Assembly: GCA_018242605.1 (NCBI GenBank)
Contig: JAFEBP010000005.1
Span: 582,861-646,860, forward strand
DNA: 64,000 nucleotides
Source of the DNA: Planctomycetota bacterium
GTDB lineage: Bacteria; Planctomycetota; Phycisphaerae; Phycisphaerales; UBA1924
Direction: 5' to 3'
In this document: piece by piece, positions 53,331 through 63,790 of the stretch
Position numbering within the stretch: position 1 is the first letter of the stretch
Layout of the letters: every line of letters begins with the position of its first letter
Notes under the pieces: generated by a model
Told to the model about the DNA's origin: nothing
Database searches by the model: none
What the model saw: only the letters and a program-made list of their open reading frames with translations
Translations under genes and position numbers: made by a program

Positions 53331-54392
53331 ATGACCACCATCAACCGTCGCGCACTCATCACGGGAATCACCGGTCAGGACGGCTCTTATCTTGCCGAGT
53401 TCCTGATCGAGAAGGGCTACGAGGTCCACGGCATCATCCGCCGCTCCTCGTCCTTCAACACGGGCCGAATTGACCACATCTACCTCGACCCGCACGTGAA
53501 GGCCGGCAAGCTGAAGCTGCACTATGGCGACCTGTGCGATGCGAACAGCCTCAGCAAACTGATGCGCGAGGTGGAGCCGCACGAGGTATACAACCTGGGC
53601 GCCCAGAGCCATGTGCGTGTGTCGTTCGACATGCCGATCTACACCGCCGACACGGTCGCGATGGGTGCGTTGCGGCTGCTTGAAGCCGTGCGTGACTACC
53701 AGCAGCAGTCCGGCCGGCAGGTGCGGTACTACCAGGCGAGCTCCTCGGAACAGTACGGCAAGGTGATCGAGACGCCGCAGAAAGAAACGACGCCGTTCTA
53801 TCCGCGTTCGCCCTACGCGTGCGCCAAGCTCATGGCGCACTGGGCGACGGTGAACTACCGCGAGTCGTACGGGCTGCACGCATCGTGCGGCATTCTGTTC
53901 AACCATGAATCTCCCCGCCGCGGCGAGACGTTCGTGACCCGCAAGATCACCCGCGCTGTGGGCCGTATCAAGATGGGCTTGCAGAACAAGGTGTTCCTGG
54001 GCAATCTGGACAGCAAGCGAGACTGGGGCTATGCGGGCGACTACGTGAAGATGATGTGGATGATGCTCCAGCAGGACAAGCCTGATGACTACGTGATCGC
54101 CACGGGGCGCACGATTACCGTGCGCGAGTTTGCGGAGATGGCGTTCGCGTGCGTCGGCCTTGATTTCAAGGAGCACGTGTCGTTCGACCAGCGGTACCTG
54201 CGTCCGGCGGAGGTCGATCTTCTGCTGGGTGACCCAACCAAGGCGAAGCAGAAGCTGGGCTGGGTGCCGACCACGTCGGTGGAGCAACTGGCCAAGATGA
54301 TGGTGGAACACGACCTGGACATCGCGAAGCGGGAGAAGACGCTGCGCGACGCGGGCCACTCAATGCCGGCGCAGGCCGGGCACGATCAGTAA
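53331..54392 (+). CDS. gmd: GDP-mannose 4,6-dehydratase
   Basis: The 353-residue short-chain dehydrogenase has the NADP loop [10 protein letters not shown] (11-20), the catalytic SSEQYG and [10 protein letters not shown] (YxxxK) motifs, [14 protein letters not shown] and [11 protein letters not shown], all diagnostic of Gmd. It converts GDP-D-mannose to GDP-4-dehydro-6-deoxy-D-mannose for fucose, rhamnose or perosamine synthesis. The partner reductase (fcl or rmd) is not in the window. The ATG at 53331 starts the family N-terminus. A strong terminator follows at 54417. Confidence 0.96.
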   Translation: MTTINRRALITGITGQDGSYLAEFLIEKGYEVHGIIRRSSSFNTGRIDHIYLDPHVKAGKLKLHYGDLCDANSLSKLMREVEPHEVYNLGAQSHVRVSFDMPIYTADTVAMGALRLLEAVRDYQQQSGRQVRYYQASSSEQYGKVIETPQKETTPFYPRSPYACAKLMAHWATVNYRESYGLHASCGILFNHESPRRGETFVTRKITRAVGRIKMGLQNKVFLGNLDSKRDWGYAGDYVKMMWMMLQQDKPDDYVIATGRTITVREFAEMAFACVGLDFKEHVSFDQRYLRPAEVDLLLGDPTKAKQKLGWVPTTSVEQLAKMMVEHDLDIAKREKTLRDAGHSMPAQAGHDQ

Positions 54393-54416
54393 GTTCGTCG
54401 GTCGATTCATAAAACT

Positions 54417-54451
54417 CGCCCGCGGCGTAACGCCGCGGGCGGTTTACTTTT
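54417..54451. terminator. Strong terminator after gmd
   Basis: CGCCCGCGGCG (54417-54427), loop TAA, and the perfect complement (54431-54441) form an 11-bp stem followed by GTTTACTTTTT on the + strand. On the minus strand a four-T run follows, so it may also serve the convergent gene ending at 54489. Confidence 0.85.
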
Positions 54452-54488
54452 TGCGACCGAACAATGCCTCGGCAACATCGATCCGGCA

Positions 54489-55571
54489 TCAATCGGGCTT
54501 TGGACCGGCAAGCCGGGGATTCGTGAACTTGGCGAGCAGATCGAACCAGAAGGGAGCACCGAAGGAAACGGCCATGGCGGTCGCGAGGAGTCCCACGATT
54601 TTGAGACAAAACGCCCTGAAGATCTCCCAACCGGAACCGGCAAGCCAGGGCCAAGCGTTGATCGCGCCCCTCTGGTCGCTCCAACCCAGCGGAAGGCCGC
54701 TGCTCCAGAGAGCCTTGAGAGCACTTTCGCGAGCGGCGGCTTGCTGATCCTGAGTGAGTTGCTGGCCGCTCCCCGCCGCGGCGAGTGTCGAGAAGTCCGC
54801 GGCGGTCAGAGCACCCGAGGATGACTTGCGCGTGAGATCGGCCAGGGTGGAGAGTTCGTTGCGCATTGCCGCGATTTCGCCGGCGAGTTCGGGGAGCGTC
54901 GTTGGAGGCGTAGCGGTGGGTGCAGCCGCCGCGGGTTGAGCAGCCTTGACGGGGGTTGGCGTCGCGGTTCCAAGTTGTTGCGAAAGTGTCAGTAGTTTCG
55001 CGCGTGTCGCGGGCTCCACCATCAGGGCGCGGGCGACCATGAAGGCATCGCCGTTGAGAGCGACCGCGATCGCGAGGCCGACGGCTCCGAGCACCCAATG
55101 CGCCTTGCGTTTGAAAATCTCTCCGGCGTCGCTCATGCCGACGTTGAACCACTCCTCCAGCAGGATCTTGAACTCCTCGAGATTCTGGTCCGCGGCTTTC
55201 CACATGCACTTAATGACATCGGGAGCCTGCGCGTCGGGCGCCACGGTGGTCGGGCCATTCACGTTCGTCGGCTGGGCGATGATGTTAAACGTGTCGGAGA
55301 TGACCTGAGCCATGAACACCTTCGGCGGTATGTACGAGGGCTTGCGATCTCCCGAAGGCTTGACAGATTCGAGGAGCGCGTCCACATCGAACGCTTTGGT
55401 GCCCGCTCCCTTGAGCTTGTCGGAGAGGTGCATCAACGCCTGTTCGAGCAGACGGGCGCGAGTCTTCCAGAAGGCGAACCAAAGCTCCGATGTCGCGGAG
55501 GAGATGGTGCTTAAGAGGAAGAAGAAGGTGACGAGTCCGATGAGGACTTCGAGCGAAACCGATCCGAACAT
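54489..55571 (-). CDS. Membrane protein of unknown function
   Basis: A 360-residue protein with an N-terminal membrane helix (VLIGLVTFFFLLSTISSA), two or three further helices (WVLGAVGLAIAVALNGDAF and a C-terminal FCLKIVGLLATAMAVSFGAPFWF) and a large, Ala/Thr/Pro-rich loop with a coiled-coil patch (about 225-250). The start MFGSVSLEVLIG at 55571 has GGGGAGA upstream. Similar helix-loop-helix proteins with FFLLSTISSATSELW at the N-terminus are seen in many bacteria, but the function is unknown. It converges with gmd. Confidence 0.72.
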   Translation of the reverse strand: MFGSVSLEVLIGLVTFFFLLSTISSATSELWFAFWKTRARLLEQALMHLSDKLKGAGTKAFDVDALLESVKPSGDRKPSYIPPKVFMAQVISDTFNIIAQPTNVNGPTTVAPDAQAPDVIKCMWKAADQNLEEFKILLEEWFNVGMSDAGEIFKRKAHWVLGAVGLAIAVALNGDAFMVARALMVEPATRAKLLTLSQQLGTATPTPVKAAQPAAAAPTATPPTTLPELAGEIAAMRNELSTLADLTRKSSSGALTAADFSTLAAAGSGQQLTQDQQAAARESALKALWSSGLPLGWSDQRGAINAWPWLAGSGWEIFRAFCLKIVGLLATAMAVSFGAPFWFDLLAKFTNPRLAGPKPD

Positions 55572-55657
55572 GGAACGTCTCCCCGGGTGTGCTGGAACAG
55601 TTGCTCCAAGATAGACACGCACCGGGAGGCAGGCGAGGGAGATCCGTGCATTTTTGG

Positions 55658-57325
55658 TCAACAAACGCCGGCGGACCAGCGGCCGAAGAAGGCTTCCAGG
55701 TCGGCACCGTCCACACCGCCGTCAACATTCGCGTCCGCGGAGGAGTCGCCCATGAGCCAGGCGTTGTAGTACTCGGTGAGGTCGGTGCCGTCCACTGCGC
55801 CGTCGCGATTGAAATCTCCGAAGCACGGGATGGTGGCAGAGAATATTCCGCTCGAGTTGTCCGTGAATCCGAGTTTGAAGACTATGACACCGTTGGACAT
55901 CTGCGATGAACCCCCGTGGCCGTCCTCGTGATCGAAAACTATCTGACGGACGATGCGCGGCGGGCCGGACTCGTTGACGGCGATGGAATCTCCTTCGCGG
56001 ATAATCATGCGGACGACGCCGGAAAGATCGGTCGCGAAGAGGGCAGTGGCGGACGCCGCGCTCACCCCGGGGCCAGTAAGCGTTGCGAGGAAGGCGATTT
56101 GGTCGTCGGCTCCGACGCGTGGATCGAAAAAGGCAGCGAAGTATGCGCCGGCGGCCCCGGGGGCCGCGGCGCCTTCACGAGCGAGCAGCTTGAGCGGAAC
56201 GTCGGCATCCGAGAGCCAAAGGCCGGAGTTGTTGCCTGCGGAGGCACCGCCGCCGAAGAGCGAGGCTCCGAAGACCACGCGGCCACTGTCCGACAGGGCG
56301 ACGCGGCGGTTAAACGCGGCAAAGGCGGCGAGCGTCGTGCCGGGGGCGGGCTGGCCAACCTTCGCGATCTGGCGGATGTTGGGAGAATCGGCGGCGCTCA
56401 CCAGGATTGCGATGTCCTCGCCCGCGGGCGCACCCGCCCCTTCAAGCCGCGCCCAAAAGGCTACGTCTCCGGGAGCGTTGATGGTCGGGGTGCTGGAGAA
56501 CTCCCGGTAGAACTGCCCGGCGGGCCCGCCGGGCACCTGGCGGCCGGCGAGCGCCACGATGGCCGCCTGGCCCGAGCGATCACTAAAGACACCGTACTTC
56601 CAAACGGCGGTTGTGGCAGAGTTACCGATCGCGGCGCGGAAGGCGACCGCCGCTCCGCCAAATGTTGGAGGCGAGATCTGACGAAAGGTAGCGTCGGCGG
56701 GGATGTCGGCGCTGCCCGCCTCGGGTGCGAGCGTGGCGCTGGTGATATCGCGTGTGTGGTCCCGCGAGAAGGTGATCGAGTTGCTCCGCGACGCGGTGTT
56801 CCAAAGCACTGTTTCGCCGGTATCTGCCAACGGCACCAGAGCAGGAGCCGTGAAGGTATTATTTTGCAGCTCCTTCAGCAGAATCGTGAATGCGTTCTGA
56901 GGTTCCTCGGTGAGAGCGATGAGGCTTGTGGTCGTTGGGGTTCCGTCGGCGAAGCTCGCCGCGAGCGTGATCAGATCGGAATCGTTGAACGATGCGGTCG
57001 GGATGCCTGTGATGTTGCCGGTGCGATCCGGGATGATCTGCTGCTTGCGAATGACCGGAGAGAAGGCGCCGTTTCGATTCGTCCAGATCGCGACATCGTC
57101 GAGCAGCGTCACCCCGGCGCCGGTGAGACGGGCCCAGAAGACAACGTGGCCTGAACTGTTGATCCGCGGGTCGCTGACCGCCGCGAATCTCACGCCGGGA
57201 ATAGACGGCGCCGGATCACCGACCAGCACGATGGGTCTCACCAGTGCTTCGGAGGCGATTGACACGCCGGAGAATCCGACGGCCACAGACGCCACAGTCC
57301 ACACGCCCCAGTTCAGAGTCTTCAT
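55658..57325 (-). CDS. Secreted repeat protein with GC-type dockerin tail
   Basis: A 555-residue protein with a signal peptide (cut near SIASEA, residue 27) and repeated beta-strand units built on phrases such as RINSSGHVVFWARLTGAGV, TINAPGDVAFWARLEGAG and RVALSDSGRVVFGASLFGGG, a repeat family common in planctomycetes and probably forming a propeller. The tail has DFNRDGAVDGTD and DANVDGGVDGAD calcium-type loops, each followed by an aromatic-Trp pair, and ends GVC. It is therefore a second GC-type-dockerin protein in the window. The start at 57325 is the only one giving a signal peptide. Confidence 0.85.
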   Translation of the reverse strand: MKTLNWGVWTVASVAVGFSGVSIASEALVRPIVLVGDPAPSIPGVRFAAVSDPRINSSGHVVFWARLTGAGVTLLDDVAIWTNRNGAFSPVIRKQQIIPDRTGNITGIPTASFNDSDLITLAASFADGTPTTTSLIALTEEPQNAFTILLKELQNNTFTAPALVPLADTGETVLWNTASRSNSITFSRDHTRDITSATLAPEAGSADIPADATFRQISPPTFGGAAVAFRAAIGNSATTAVWKYGVFSDRSGQAAIVALAGRQVPGGPAGQFYREFSSTPTINAPGDVAFWARLEGAGAPAGEDIAILVSAADSPNIRQIAKVGQPAPGTTLAAFAAFNRRVALSDSGRVVFGASLFGGGASAGNNSGLWLSDADVPLKLLAREGAAAPGAAGAYFAAFFDPRVGADDQIAFLATLTGPGVSAASATALFATDLSGVVRMIIREGDSIAVNESGPPRIVRQIVFDHEDGHGGSSQMSNGVIVFKLGFTDNSSGIFSATIPCFGDFNRDGAVDGTDLTEYYNAWLMGDSSADANVDGGVDGADLEAFFGRWSAGVC

Positions 57326-57506
57326 AGCTTTCCCGTTTTAGTCCGGCCAGAATGCCGGGACCACTCGCTGCTGAGTGCAGCGCTTTCGACGCTACCGCAA
57401 GGGTATATGGGCGTCTTTCCGGGTGGTTGCGGGCGGCTTTCGGGCTGGTTGAGGCCCGTTTGTGGTCCGGTACTTCCCTTGGGGAGAGCGACGGGAGTTG
57501 GCGCGG

Positions 57507-58121
57507 TCAGCGATAGAGATCGATTACGCGTTTGACGTCGTCCGGCTTGGGCACGTCTCGCATGAAGATTTCCACACCATCGTCGGCAGCGCTCGAGATG
57601 GCCAGTTCACCGACGCCCCAGACTCGCTGCCAGAATGTCTGGCGGATGGCGACATGGCGGATGTCCTTGATGAGGATTTCGCTGGTGTTCTTGCTGAGGA
57701 GACCGGTGCGGTCCACGATGCGGCGGGTCGTGATGCGAAGGCGGTCGTGCATGGTCCGGATCTTCCAGACCAGGAGGGCGATGAGGCAGATCAGGGCGAT
57801 TGCGGCGCATCCGATAGCCGCGGGGGGCATAGCAAGGAGGAGGAAAGCCCCCACCGCCGAGGCGAGGAAGAGCGCCCAGAGGCCTAGAAAGCTCATGGGC
57901 CTGGCGCGGAGCATGGCTGGACGAACGCGGATCACTTCGGCTTCCGGGCCGAAGTCAGGAGGATAACCGGCGGCGGCGGCACGATCCGTCTTGCCGGACG
58001 CGACGGGGGCTTCACGAACGATGTTAATGTCGCCGCAGGCGGGGCACGTGACCTTGCTGCCGGCGGGGCTGTCGGTCTCAAAGGCCTTGTCACACTTGTC
58101 GCAGATCAGGCGGATGGGCAT
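57507..58121 (-). CDS. PH-domain (bPH2) membrane protein with N-terminal zinc ribbon
   Basis: A 204-residue protein. The N-terminus carries a CxxC...CxxC zinc ribbon (C7, C10, C31, C34). Two membrane helices lie between about 77 and 118. The remainder is a bacterial PH-like (bPH2/YdbS) domain: RLRITTRRIVDRTGLLSKNTSEILIKDIRHVAIRQ, typical of this family, whose role is unclear but often envelope-linked. The gene is 121 bp from citrate synthase on the same strand, downstream of it and its terminator. Confidence 0.82.
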   Translation of the reverse strand: MPIRLICDKCDKAFETDSPAGSKVTCPACGDINIVREAPVASGKTDRAAAAGYPPDFGPEAEVIRVRPAMLRARPMSFLGLWALFLASAVGAFLLLAMPPAAIGCAAIALICLIALLVWKIRTMHDRLRITTRRIVDRTGLLSKNTSEILIKDIRHVAIRQTFWQRVWGVGELAISSAADDGVEIFMRDVPKPDDVKRVIDLYR

Positions 58122-58157
58122 CGTGAGGGTCCGGGAAGGCTGGCGAGGCGGAAAGAC

Positions 58158-58187
58158 ACAACCCCCGGCGTTTCGGTCGGGGGTTGT
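58158..58187 (-). terminator. Terminator after citrate synthase
   Basis: ACAACCCCCG (58158-58167) and its complement (58178-58187) form a 10-bp GC-rich stem with a 10-nt loop just after the citrate synthase stop, on the leftward strand. The T run following it (GTCTTTCC) is short, so termination may be moderate. Confidence 0.6.
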
Positions 58188-58242
58188 GGGTCAACTCGCC
58201 ATTTGTTGGTGGATGGAGCGGGCCGGTTTCAGGCGGCTGCTT

Positions 58243-59424
58243 TCAGCCGTTCCACGAACGGACGGGTTCGCCCGTGTATTTGCTCAGGGGACGGATGATG
58301 CGGTTGTTGGCGTGCTGCTCGATAATGTGAGCGCACCAGCCGCTCAGGCGGGAGGCGACGAAGATGGGGGTGTACTGCGGGACCGGGATGCCCATCACGA
58401 AATACGTCATGCCGCAGGGGAAGTCGACGTTGGGATGGATCTTCTTCTGCTCGAGCATGATCTTCTGGACCTTGTCACCGATCTCGAACCACTTCAGGGA
58501 GTCAGGGCCCTGCTTGCGGGCGATTTCGCGGCCCAGAGCGCCCAGAATGGGGGCGCGGTGGTCGCCGTTCTTGTAGACGCGGTGACCGAAGCCCATGAGC
58601 TTTTCTTTCGTCTCGAAGGCGTTCTGCATGTACGACTCGACAGTGCCGCCCTTCTTGATGTGAGCGTCGATGCGTTTGAGCATTTCCATGGCGGCCTCGT
58701 TGGCCCCGCCGTGGAGCGGGCCCTTCAACGCGGCGATGCCGCCGCAGACTGCCCCGTGCATGTCAGAGAGTGTGCCGGCGATGACGCGGCAGGTGAAGGT
58801 GCTGGCGTTAAAATCATGCTCGGCGTACAGGATCAGCGAGACGTCCATGCACCGGGCGAACTCGGGGCTGGGCTTCTTGCCGGTCATGAGGTACAAGAGG
58901 TTGGCGGCGTGAGAGAGGGTCGGATCTCCGCCGCGTTCGGGCTCAACAAGTTCGCGGCCGTCGATCACGCTCTGCATGTGACCGATGATGCTGGGGCACT
59001 TGGCGAGCAGTCGCTTGGCCTTGCGGAGGTTGGCGGGGCCGGAGTTGTCCTGACAATCGGGATCGAGGTGGCCCAGGAGACCGACGGCGGTGCGACAGAC
59101 ATCCATGGGGACGGCGGTGCCGCGTTTGAGCGCGGGGCCGACCTCTCGCAAGAACTGGATCACGGAAGCGGGGATGGCCCGCTCGGCGACGAGCTCACCC
59201 TTGAAACGCGAGAGTTCTGCGGCGGACGGTTTATGACCTTCAAGGAGAACGAATGCGACTTCCTCGAACGTGGCGTTCTTGGAGAGGTCGTGGATCTCGT
59301 AACCCCGGTAGTAGAGGCCGCCCTGTTCGATGGAACAGATCGACGTTTCGCCGGCGATGATGCCTTCAAGTCCCTTGCTGTAGATCGCTTCCGCTTGCTC
59401 TTTTGAGATCGTTGGGGCTGCCAT
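58243..59424 (-). CDS. Citrate synthase (type II short form) or 2-methylcitrate synthase
   Basis: A 393-residue enzyme with the catalytic residues of the family: H203 (AEHDFNAS), H238 (GPLHGGANE), H281 (GFGHRVYK) and D334 (VDFPCGMTY). It lacks the N-terminal domain of longer type II gltA enzymes, matching the short citrate or methylcitrate synthase form. It condenses acetyl-CoA or propionyl-CoA with oxaloacetate; sequence alone does not settle which. Propionate metabolism is a possibility given the B12 mutase-like fusion elsewhere, but they are far apart. A TACACT box lies 26 nt before the ATG. Confidence 0.9.
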   Translation of the reverse strand: MAAPTISKEQAEAIYSKGLEGIIAGETSICSIEQGGLYYRGYEIHDLSKNATFEEVAFVLLEGHKPSAAELSRFKGELVAERAIPASVIQFLREVGPALKRGTAVPMDVCRTAVGLLGHLDPDCQDNSGPANLRKAKRLLAKCPSIIGHMQSVIDGRELVEPERGGDPTLSHAANLLYLMTGKKPSPEFARCMDVSLILYAEHDFNASTFTCRVIAGTLSDMHGAVCGGIAALKGPLHGGANEAAMEMLKRIDAHIKKGGTVESYMQNAFETKEKLMGFGHRVYKNGDHRAPILGALGREIARKQGPDSLKWFEIGDKVQKIMLEQKKIHPNVDFPCGMTYFVMGIPVPQYTPIFVASRLSGWCAHIIEQHANNRIIRPLSKYTGEPVRSWNG

Positions 59425-59571
59425 GGTGGTTTCCTTGTGGTGTTGACGGGAGTGTAGGTTGTCGCTCGTTCCGAGGGCAGGAAACGGTTACATCGAATAC
59501 CCAAATCATCGAGATTCTCGTGTGGCCCGGCCTCGGCCCGCCGCCGAGTTTCACTCCCCTACATTCATGCC

Positions 59572-60369
59572 ATGCCAGCGCTCGCTTCCATTTTCGCTTC
59601 GCTTCGCACCCAAAACCGCAAGGCATTGATGCCCTTCATCTGTGGCGGTCACCCGGCGCCCGGGAGTACCGCAGCGCTATTGCCGGCCCTTGAGCGGGCC
59701 GGAGCGTCAATCGTGGAAGTTGGAATCCCGTTCTCGGATCCGATCGCGGACGGCCCCATCATCGCCGCGGCGATGCACGACGCGATCGCCCGGGGAGTGA
59801 CACCGGCATCGGTGTTCGAGGACGTTGCTCAGGCGCGGCCGAACACGCAGGTGGGAATTGTGGCGATGGTGACCGTTTCGATTATCTATCGTCGCGGGGG
59901 CCCGGAGAGGTTCGCCGCGGCGGCGAAGGCGGCTGGGATCGATGGGCTCATCGTGCCGGATGCGCCGCTGGAGGAGTCGGAGGGTCTGATGAAGGCCGCG
60001 GCGGGGGCCGATCTTGCGTACACACACCTGATCGCGCCCACAACCCCGCCGCGCAGAGTCGAGCAGATTGCCAAGGCGTGCACGGGGTTCATCTACCTAC
60101 TGGCCAGGACCGGGATTACAGGCGAGCAAAGTTCGACGCCTCAGATCGGGCCGGCGGTGCAACGTTTGCGGCAGCTCACAGACCTGCCGATCGCGGTCGG
60201 ATTCGGGATTTCGACACCGCAACACGTTCGGGCGGTGGTCGAGCACGCGGACGCGGCGATCGTCGGGAGCGCGCTGGTGCGGCGGATGACCGCGGCGGCG
60301 AAGGAGGGGCGAGAGCCTGTGGCGGAGGCTGAAACGTTTACAAGGGAACTCGCAACGGGATTGGGGTGA
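59572..60369 (+). CDS. trpA: Tryptophan synthase alpha chain
   Basis: The 265-residue TIM barrel has the catalytic pair at the Salmonella positions: E49 (VEVGIPFSDP) and D60 (DPIADGP), the loop 6 motif LARTGITG, and the phosphate-binding GFGISTP and IVGSALV. It splits indole-3-glycerol phosphate to indole for the beta subunit. trpB is not in the window, so the gene is separated from the trp operon. There is no ribosome-binding site; TACATT ends 6 nt before the ATG, suggesting an almost leaderless transcript. Overlapping ORFs on both strands are shadows. Confidence 0.96.
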   Translation: MPALASIFASLRTQNRKALMPFICGGHPAPGSTAALLPALERAGASIVEVGIPFSDPIADGPIIAAAMHDAIARGVTPASVFEDVAQARPNTQVGIVAMVTVSIIYRRGGPERFAAAAKAAGIDGLIVPDAPLEESEGLMKAAAGADLAYTHLIAPTTPPRRVEQIAKACTGFIYLLARTGITGEQSSTPQIGPAVQRLRQLTDLPIAVGFGISTPQHVRAVVEHADAAIVGSALVRRMTAAAKEGREPVAEAETFTRELATGLG

Positions 60370-60552
60370 AACCGACAGGTAATTCACTCCCGTGGGGGCA
60401 ACTGAAGGGGAATCGGCGGCGAAATCACCACGGGCGATTTCGCGCGCCCTACATTTCGGAGACCCGTCCGCTCTTTATGCAGTCCCGGCTCCCGGCGCGT
60501 TGCCGGCGGTGTCGAGCATTGCACGTCATTCCCTTGCCTCAAGAGAGAATCC

Positions 60553-62757
60553 ATGAGCATCACGACCAACGGCAAAGCCCATACGCACGCGCAGCACGCG
60601 CACCGCATGGATAGCCACGCCGCGCAGTCCGCTTCGCACGCCGAACGCGCCGAAGTGATCTTCGGCGCCGACGTCTTCAGCGAACGGGTGATGCAGCAAC
60701 GGTTGCCCAAGGACGTGTTCAAGAAGTTGCAGCAGACGATCCTGTACGCCGAGCCGATTGACGCTGCCCTGGCGGATATCGTGGCGTCCGCGATCAAGGA
60801 GTGGGCCCTGGAGCGGGGCGTCACCCATTACACCCACTGGTTCCAGCCTTTGACGGGCTCGACCGCGGAGAAGCACGATTCATTCATCTCTCCCGACGGC
60901 CACGGCGGCGCGCTGACCGAGTTCTCCGGCTCCGCGCTGGTGCAGGGCGAACCGGACGCGAGTTCATTCCCCAGCGGCGGCCTACGCGCGACGTTCGAGG
61001 CACGCGGGTATACCGCGTGGGACTGCACGAGCCCGGTGTTCGTGAACCGAAACGGCGGAACGGCCACGCTGTGCATCCCGACGGCGTTCGTGTCCTGGAC
61101 CGGCGTGGCGCTGGACACCAAGACCCCGCTGCTGCGTTCGATGGACGCGCTGAGTGAGCAGGCGATGCGGATTCTGAAGATCTTCGGCGCCGACGCGGGC
61201 GTGAGCCGCGTGATGGCAACCCTGGGTTGTGAGCAGGAGTACTTCCTGATCGACCGGAACTTCTACTTCGCCCGTGAGGACCTGCTGGCGTGCGACCGTT
61301 CGTTGTTCGGGGCCAAGCCCCCGAAGGGCCAGCAGTTGGAGGACCACTACTTCGGCTCGATCCCGACACGGGTGATCAACTTCATGTCCGACTGTGAGCG
61401 AGAGTTGTACCGCCTGGGCGTGCCGCTCAAGACGCGGCACAACGAGGTGGCGCCCGGCCAGTTTGAGTTGGCGCCGACGTACGAAACGGCGAACGTGGCG
61501 TGCGACCACCAGATGCTGGTGATGGAGGCGCTGCGTCGCGTCGCTGCTCGGCACGGGCTGGCGTGCATCCTGCATGAGAAGCCGTTCAAGGGCATCAACG
61601 GCAGCGGCAAGCACCTGAACTGGTCGATGTCGACGAACACGGGCGTCAACCTGCTGGACCCGCGGGACGAAACCCACACGAACATGCTGTTCCTGACAGT
61701 GCTGTGCGCCGTGATCCGCGCCGTGGACATGCACGCGGACGTGCTACGAGCGTCCGTGGCGTCGGCGGCGAATGACCACCGGTTGGGTGCGAACGAGGCT
61801 CCGCCGGCGATCATGTCGATCTACCTGGGTGACATGCTCACCGACATCGTGGAGCAGTTGGAGAAGGGTCACGCCAAGAGCACGATCAAGGGCGGCAAGC
61901 TGGACTTGGGCGCCCGGACTCTTCCGCATATCCCGAGGCACACGGGCGACCGCAACCGCACCAGCCCGTTCGCGTTCACGGGGAACAAGTTCGAGTTCCG
62001 CGCGGTGGGCTCGTCGGCGTCGGTGGGTTGGCCCGCCTCGGTGCTCAACACGATCGTGGCGGAGAGCCTTGATTACGTGGCGACGAGGATCGAGAACGAA
62101 CTCGGGCCAAGGTCGAGCGAAGCCAAGCTGCAGAGCGTGGTGCGGGGCGTACTGCAGGACATCATCAAGAAGCACAAGCGAGTGCTGTTCGACGGCGACG
62201 GCTACACGAAGGAGTGGCACGAGGAGGCGGCGAAGCGCGGGCTTCCGAACTTCCGCGAGTCGGTGGCGGCGCTCTCGGTGATCAGCGACAAGAAGAACGT
62301 GGACATGTTCAAGAAGTACCGCGTTCTGACCAAGCAGGAACTGGAAAGCCGCGAACACATCTTCATCGAGAAGTACATCAAGCAGGTGCTGATCGAAGCC
62401 GAGACCGCGATCGTCATGGCCAAGACGCAGATCCTGCCCGCTTCTCTGCGTCAGCAGACTGAACTGGCCAACGCAGTGGCGGCGACCGAGACGGCCAACA
62501 GCGACGCGGCCGAGACGCGGGCAGCGCTCGACGAGTTCCTGATGCGGATCCACAACCTTCGGAATGCGATCAAGACGCTCGAGGAGACTCTCGAGGCCGA
62601 TCACGGGTCGGACGTGCACAAGCACGCGGAACACTGCCGCGACCACGTTCGCCCGGCGATGAACGCGTTGCGTGACTCCGCAGACGCGATCGAGGCGGAA
62701 ATCGCGGCGGACTTGTGGACGTTGCCCACCTACCGCGCGATGCTCTCGATCAAGTAA
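60553..62757 (+). CDS. glnN: Glutamine synthetase type III (GlnN)
   Basis: The 734-residue protein is the large GSIII form. The N-terminus has a His-rich stretch ([11 protein letters not shown]), then a beta-grasp domain (ITNPSE region around THWFQPLTG) and the catalytic domain with [25 protein letters not shown], the phosphate/metal region [12 protein letters not shown] and the [20 protein letters not shown] pattern. GSIII makes glutamine from glutamate and ammonia and forms dodecamers. It is common in Bacteroidota and planctomycetes. A Lys/Glu-rich C-terminal segment runs from about 620. A strong terminator follows. Confidence 0.95.
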   Translation: MSITTNGKAHTHAQHAHRMDSHAAQSASHAERAEVIFGADVFSERVMQQRLPKDVFKKLQQTILYAEPIDAALADIVASAIKEWALERGVTHYTHWFQPLTGSTAEKHDSFISPDGHGGALTEFSGSALVQGEPDASSFPSGGLRATFEARGYTAWDCTSPVFVNRNGGTATLCIPTAFVSWTGVALDTKTPLLRSMDALSEQAMRILKIFGADAGVSRVMATLGCEQEYFLIDRNFYFAREDLLACDRSLFGAKPPKGQQLEDHYFGSIPTRVINFMSDCERELYRLGVPLKTRHNEVAPGQFELAPTYETANVACDHQMLVMEALRRVAARHGLACILHEKPFKGINGSGKHLNWSMSTNTGVNLLDPRDETHTNMLFLTVLCAVIRAVDMHADVLRASVASAANDHRLGANEAPPAIMSIYLGDMLTDIVEQLEKGHAKSTIKGGKLDLGARTLPHIPRHTGDRNRTSPFAFTGNKFEFRAVGSSASVGWPASVLNTIVAESLDYVATRIENELGPRSSEAKLQSVVRGVLQDIIKKHKRVLFDGDGYTKEWHEEAAKRGLPNFRESVAALSVISDKKNVDMFKKYRVLTKQELESREHIFIEKYIKQVLIEAETAIVMAKTQILPASLRQQTELANAVAATETANSDAAETRAALDEFLMRIHNLRNAIKTLEETLEADHGSDVHKHAEHCRDHVRPAMNALRDSADAIEAEIAADLWTLPTYRAMLSIK

Positions 62758-62816
62758 CGTCCGGGGTATTGAGCTCCCGGTCGGTCATCGGAACGACCTA
62801 GAAACGAAACTTGGAC

Positions 62817-62847
62817 AAACTCCCGCGGCGAGCGCCGCGGGAGTTTT
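62817..62847. terminator. Strong bidirectional terminator after glnN
   Basis: AAACTCCCGCGGC (62817-62829) and its perfect 13-bp complement (62834-62846) enclose GAGC and are followed by T. On the opposite strand the T run of the complement serves the universal stress gene. It lies between convergent stops. Confidence 0.88.
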
Positions 62848-62872
62848 CATTGGGCCAAAATGCCGGCACCAT

Positions 62873-63790
62873 TCACGGCGTGGGGGTGCCCGCGGGCTTG
62901 ACTGCAAGAATGGAACACGGGGCCTCACGAACCACCCGCTCGGCCGTGGAGCCCATCAGAAAGTCTCGCAGATTCCACTTGGCGCGAGTGCCCAGAACGG
63001 CGAGGTCGCAACGTTCACGCTGGACAAAGTCCAAGATGCCTTTGCCGTGGCCTTCGAAGCGGAGCGCGTGAAACTGAGCCTTGAGGGCGACCATTTCGTG
63101 AGCCAGTGGTTCGCAGAAGTTACGCAGGTGCTTCTCCACTGCTTCCTCGTATCGTTCCAGGAAATCCGGCATGTGGGATTTGAGGTCCGGCGGCGGACCA
63201 ACTCCTCGCCACGGGTCGTCGAATACGTGGAGAATGTGGAGAGCGGCGTTGTCCTGCGCGGCGACACGGATGGCCTGCTCGAGCGCGAGCCGCGATGTCT
63301 CCGAGAAGTCCACGCAGGCGACGACGGACCGAAAGCGATCGGACTGACCCTCGCGCACAACCAGCACTTTGGCGACTGCACGTTGCACGCACGCCGATGC
63401 CACGGGTCCAACGCCGCGTTGACCGTGGGCTTCACCGTGAGCACCTAGGACGAGCAGATCGATTCCGTCGTGCAGTGCGCGATCGAGAAGCTCCATCCGA
63501 GGGCTGCCGAGGATTGCTTCAAACTTCACATTCGCTCCGGCCTCTTTGGCCGGGGGCCAAGCGGCCCACTGTTCGCGGGCGGCCTGCAGGAGGATATCGA
63601 CCGGCGGCAGTTCTACCGGAAGGAATGAGTTGCCGGAGATCGGGTACACCGGGATGGGCACGACGTGGATCACGGTGATCTGGCTTTTGCCCTCGGCCAT
63701 CCATCCACCGATACGGACAGCCTGTTGCAACGCCGCCGCGGAGCAGGGAGAGAACTCGATTCCGACCAAGATCTTGTTGAGACGGTCCAT
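62873..63790 (-). CDS. Tandem universal stress protein
   Basis: A 305-residue protein of two UspA domains (about 5-148 and 158-298). The first has LGAHGEAHGQRGVG near the ATP loop, the second LGTRAKWNLRDFLMGSTAE, close to the G-2x-G-9x-G(S/T) ATP motif but with Ala in place of the second Gly. UspA proteins bind nucleotides and help survive starvation or oxidative stress. The opening MDRLNKILVGIEFSP is typical. It converges with glnN through the terminator at 62817 and may be read from a promoter near 63800. Upstream, 63791-63896 contains only GC-rich hairpins. Confidence 0.92.
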   Translation of the reverse strand: MDRLNKILVGIEFSPCSAAALQQAVRIGGWMAEGKSQITVIHVVPIPVYPISGNSFLPVELPPVDILLQAAREQWAAWPPAKEAGANVKFEAILGSPRMELLDRALHDGIDLLVLGAHGEAHGQRGVGPVASACVQRAVAKVLVVREGQSDRFRSVVACVDFSETSRLALEQAIRVAAQDNAALHILHVFDDPWRGVGPPPDLKSHMPDFLERYEEAVEKHLRNFCEPLAHEMVALKAQFHALRFEGHGKGILDFVQRERCDLAVLGTRAKWNLRDFLMGSTAERVVREAPCSILAVKPAGTPTP

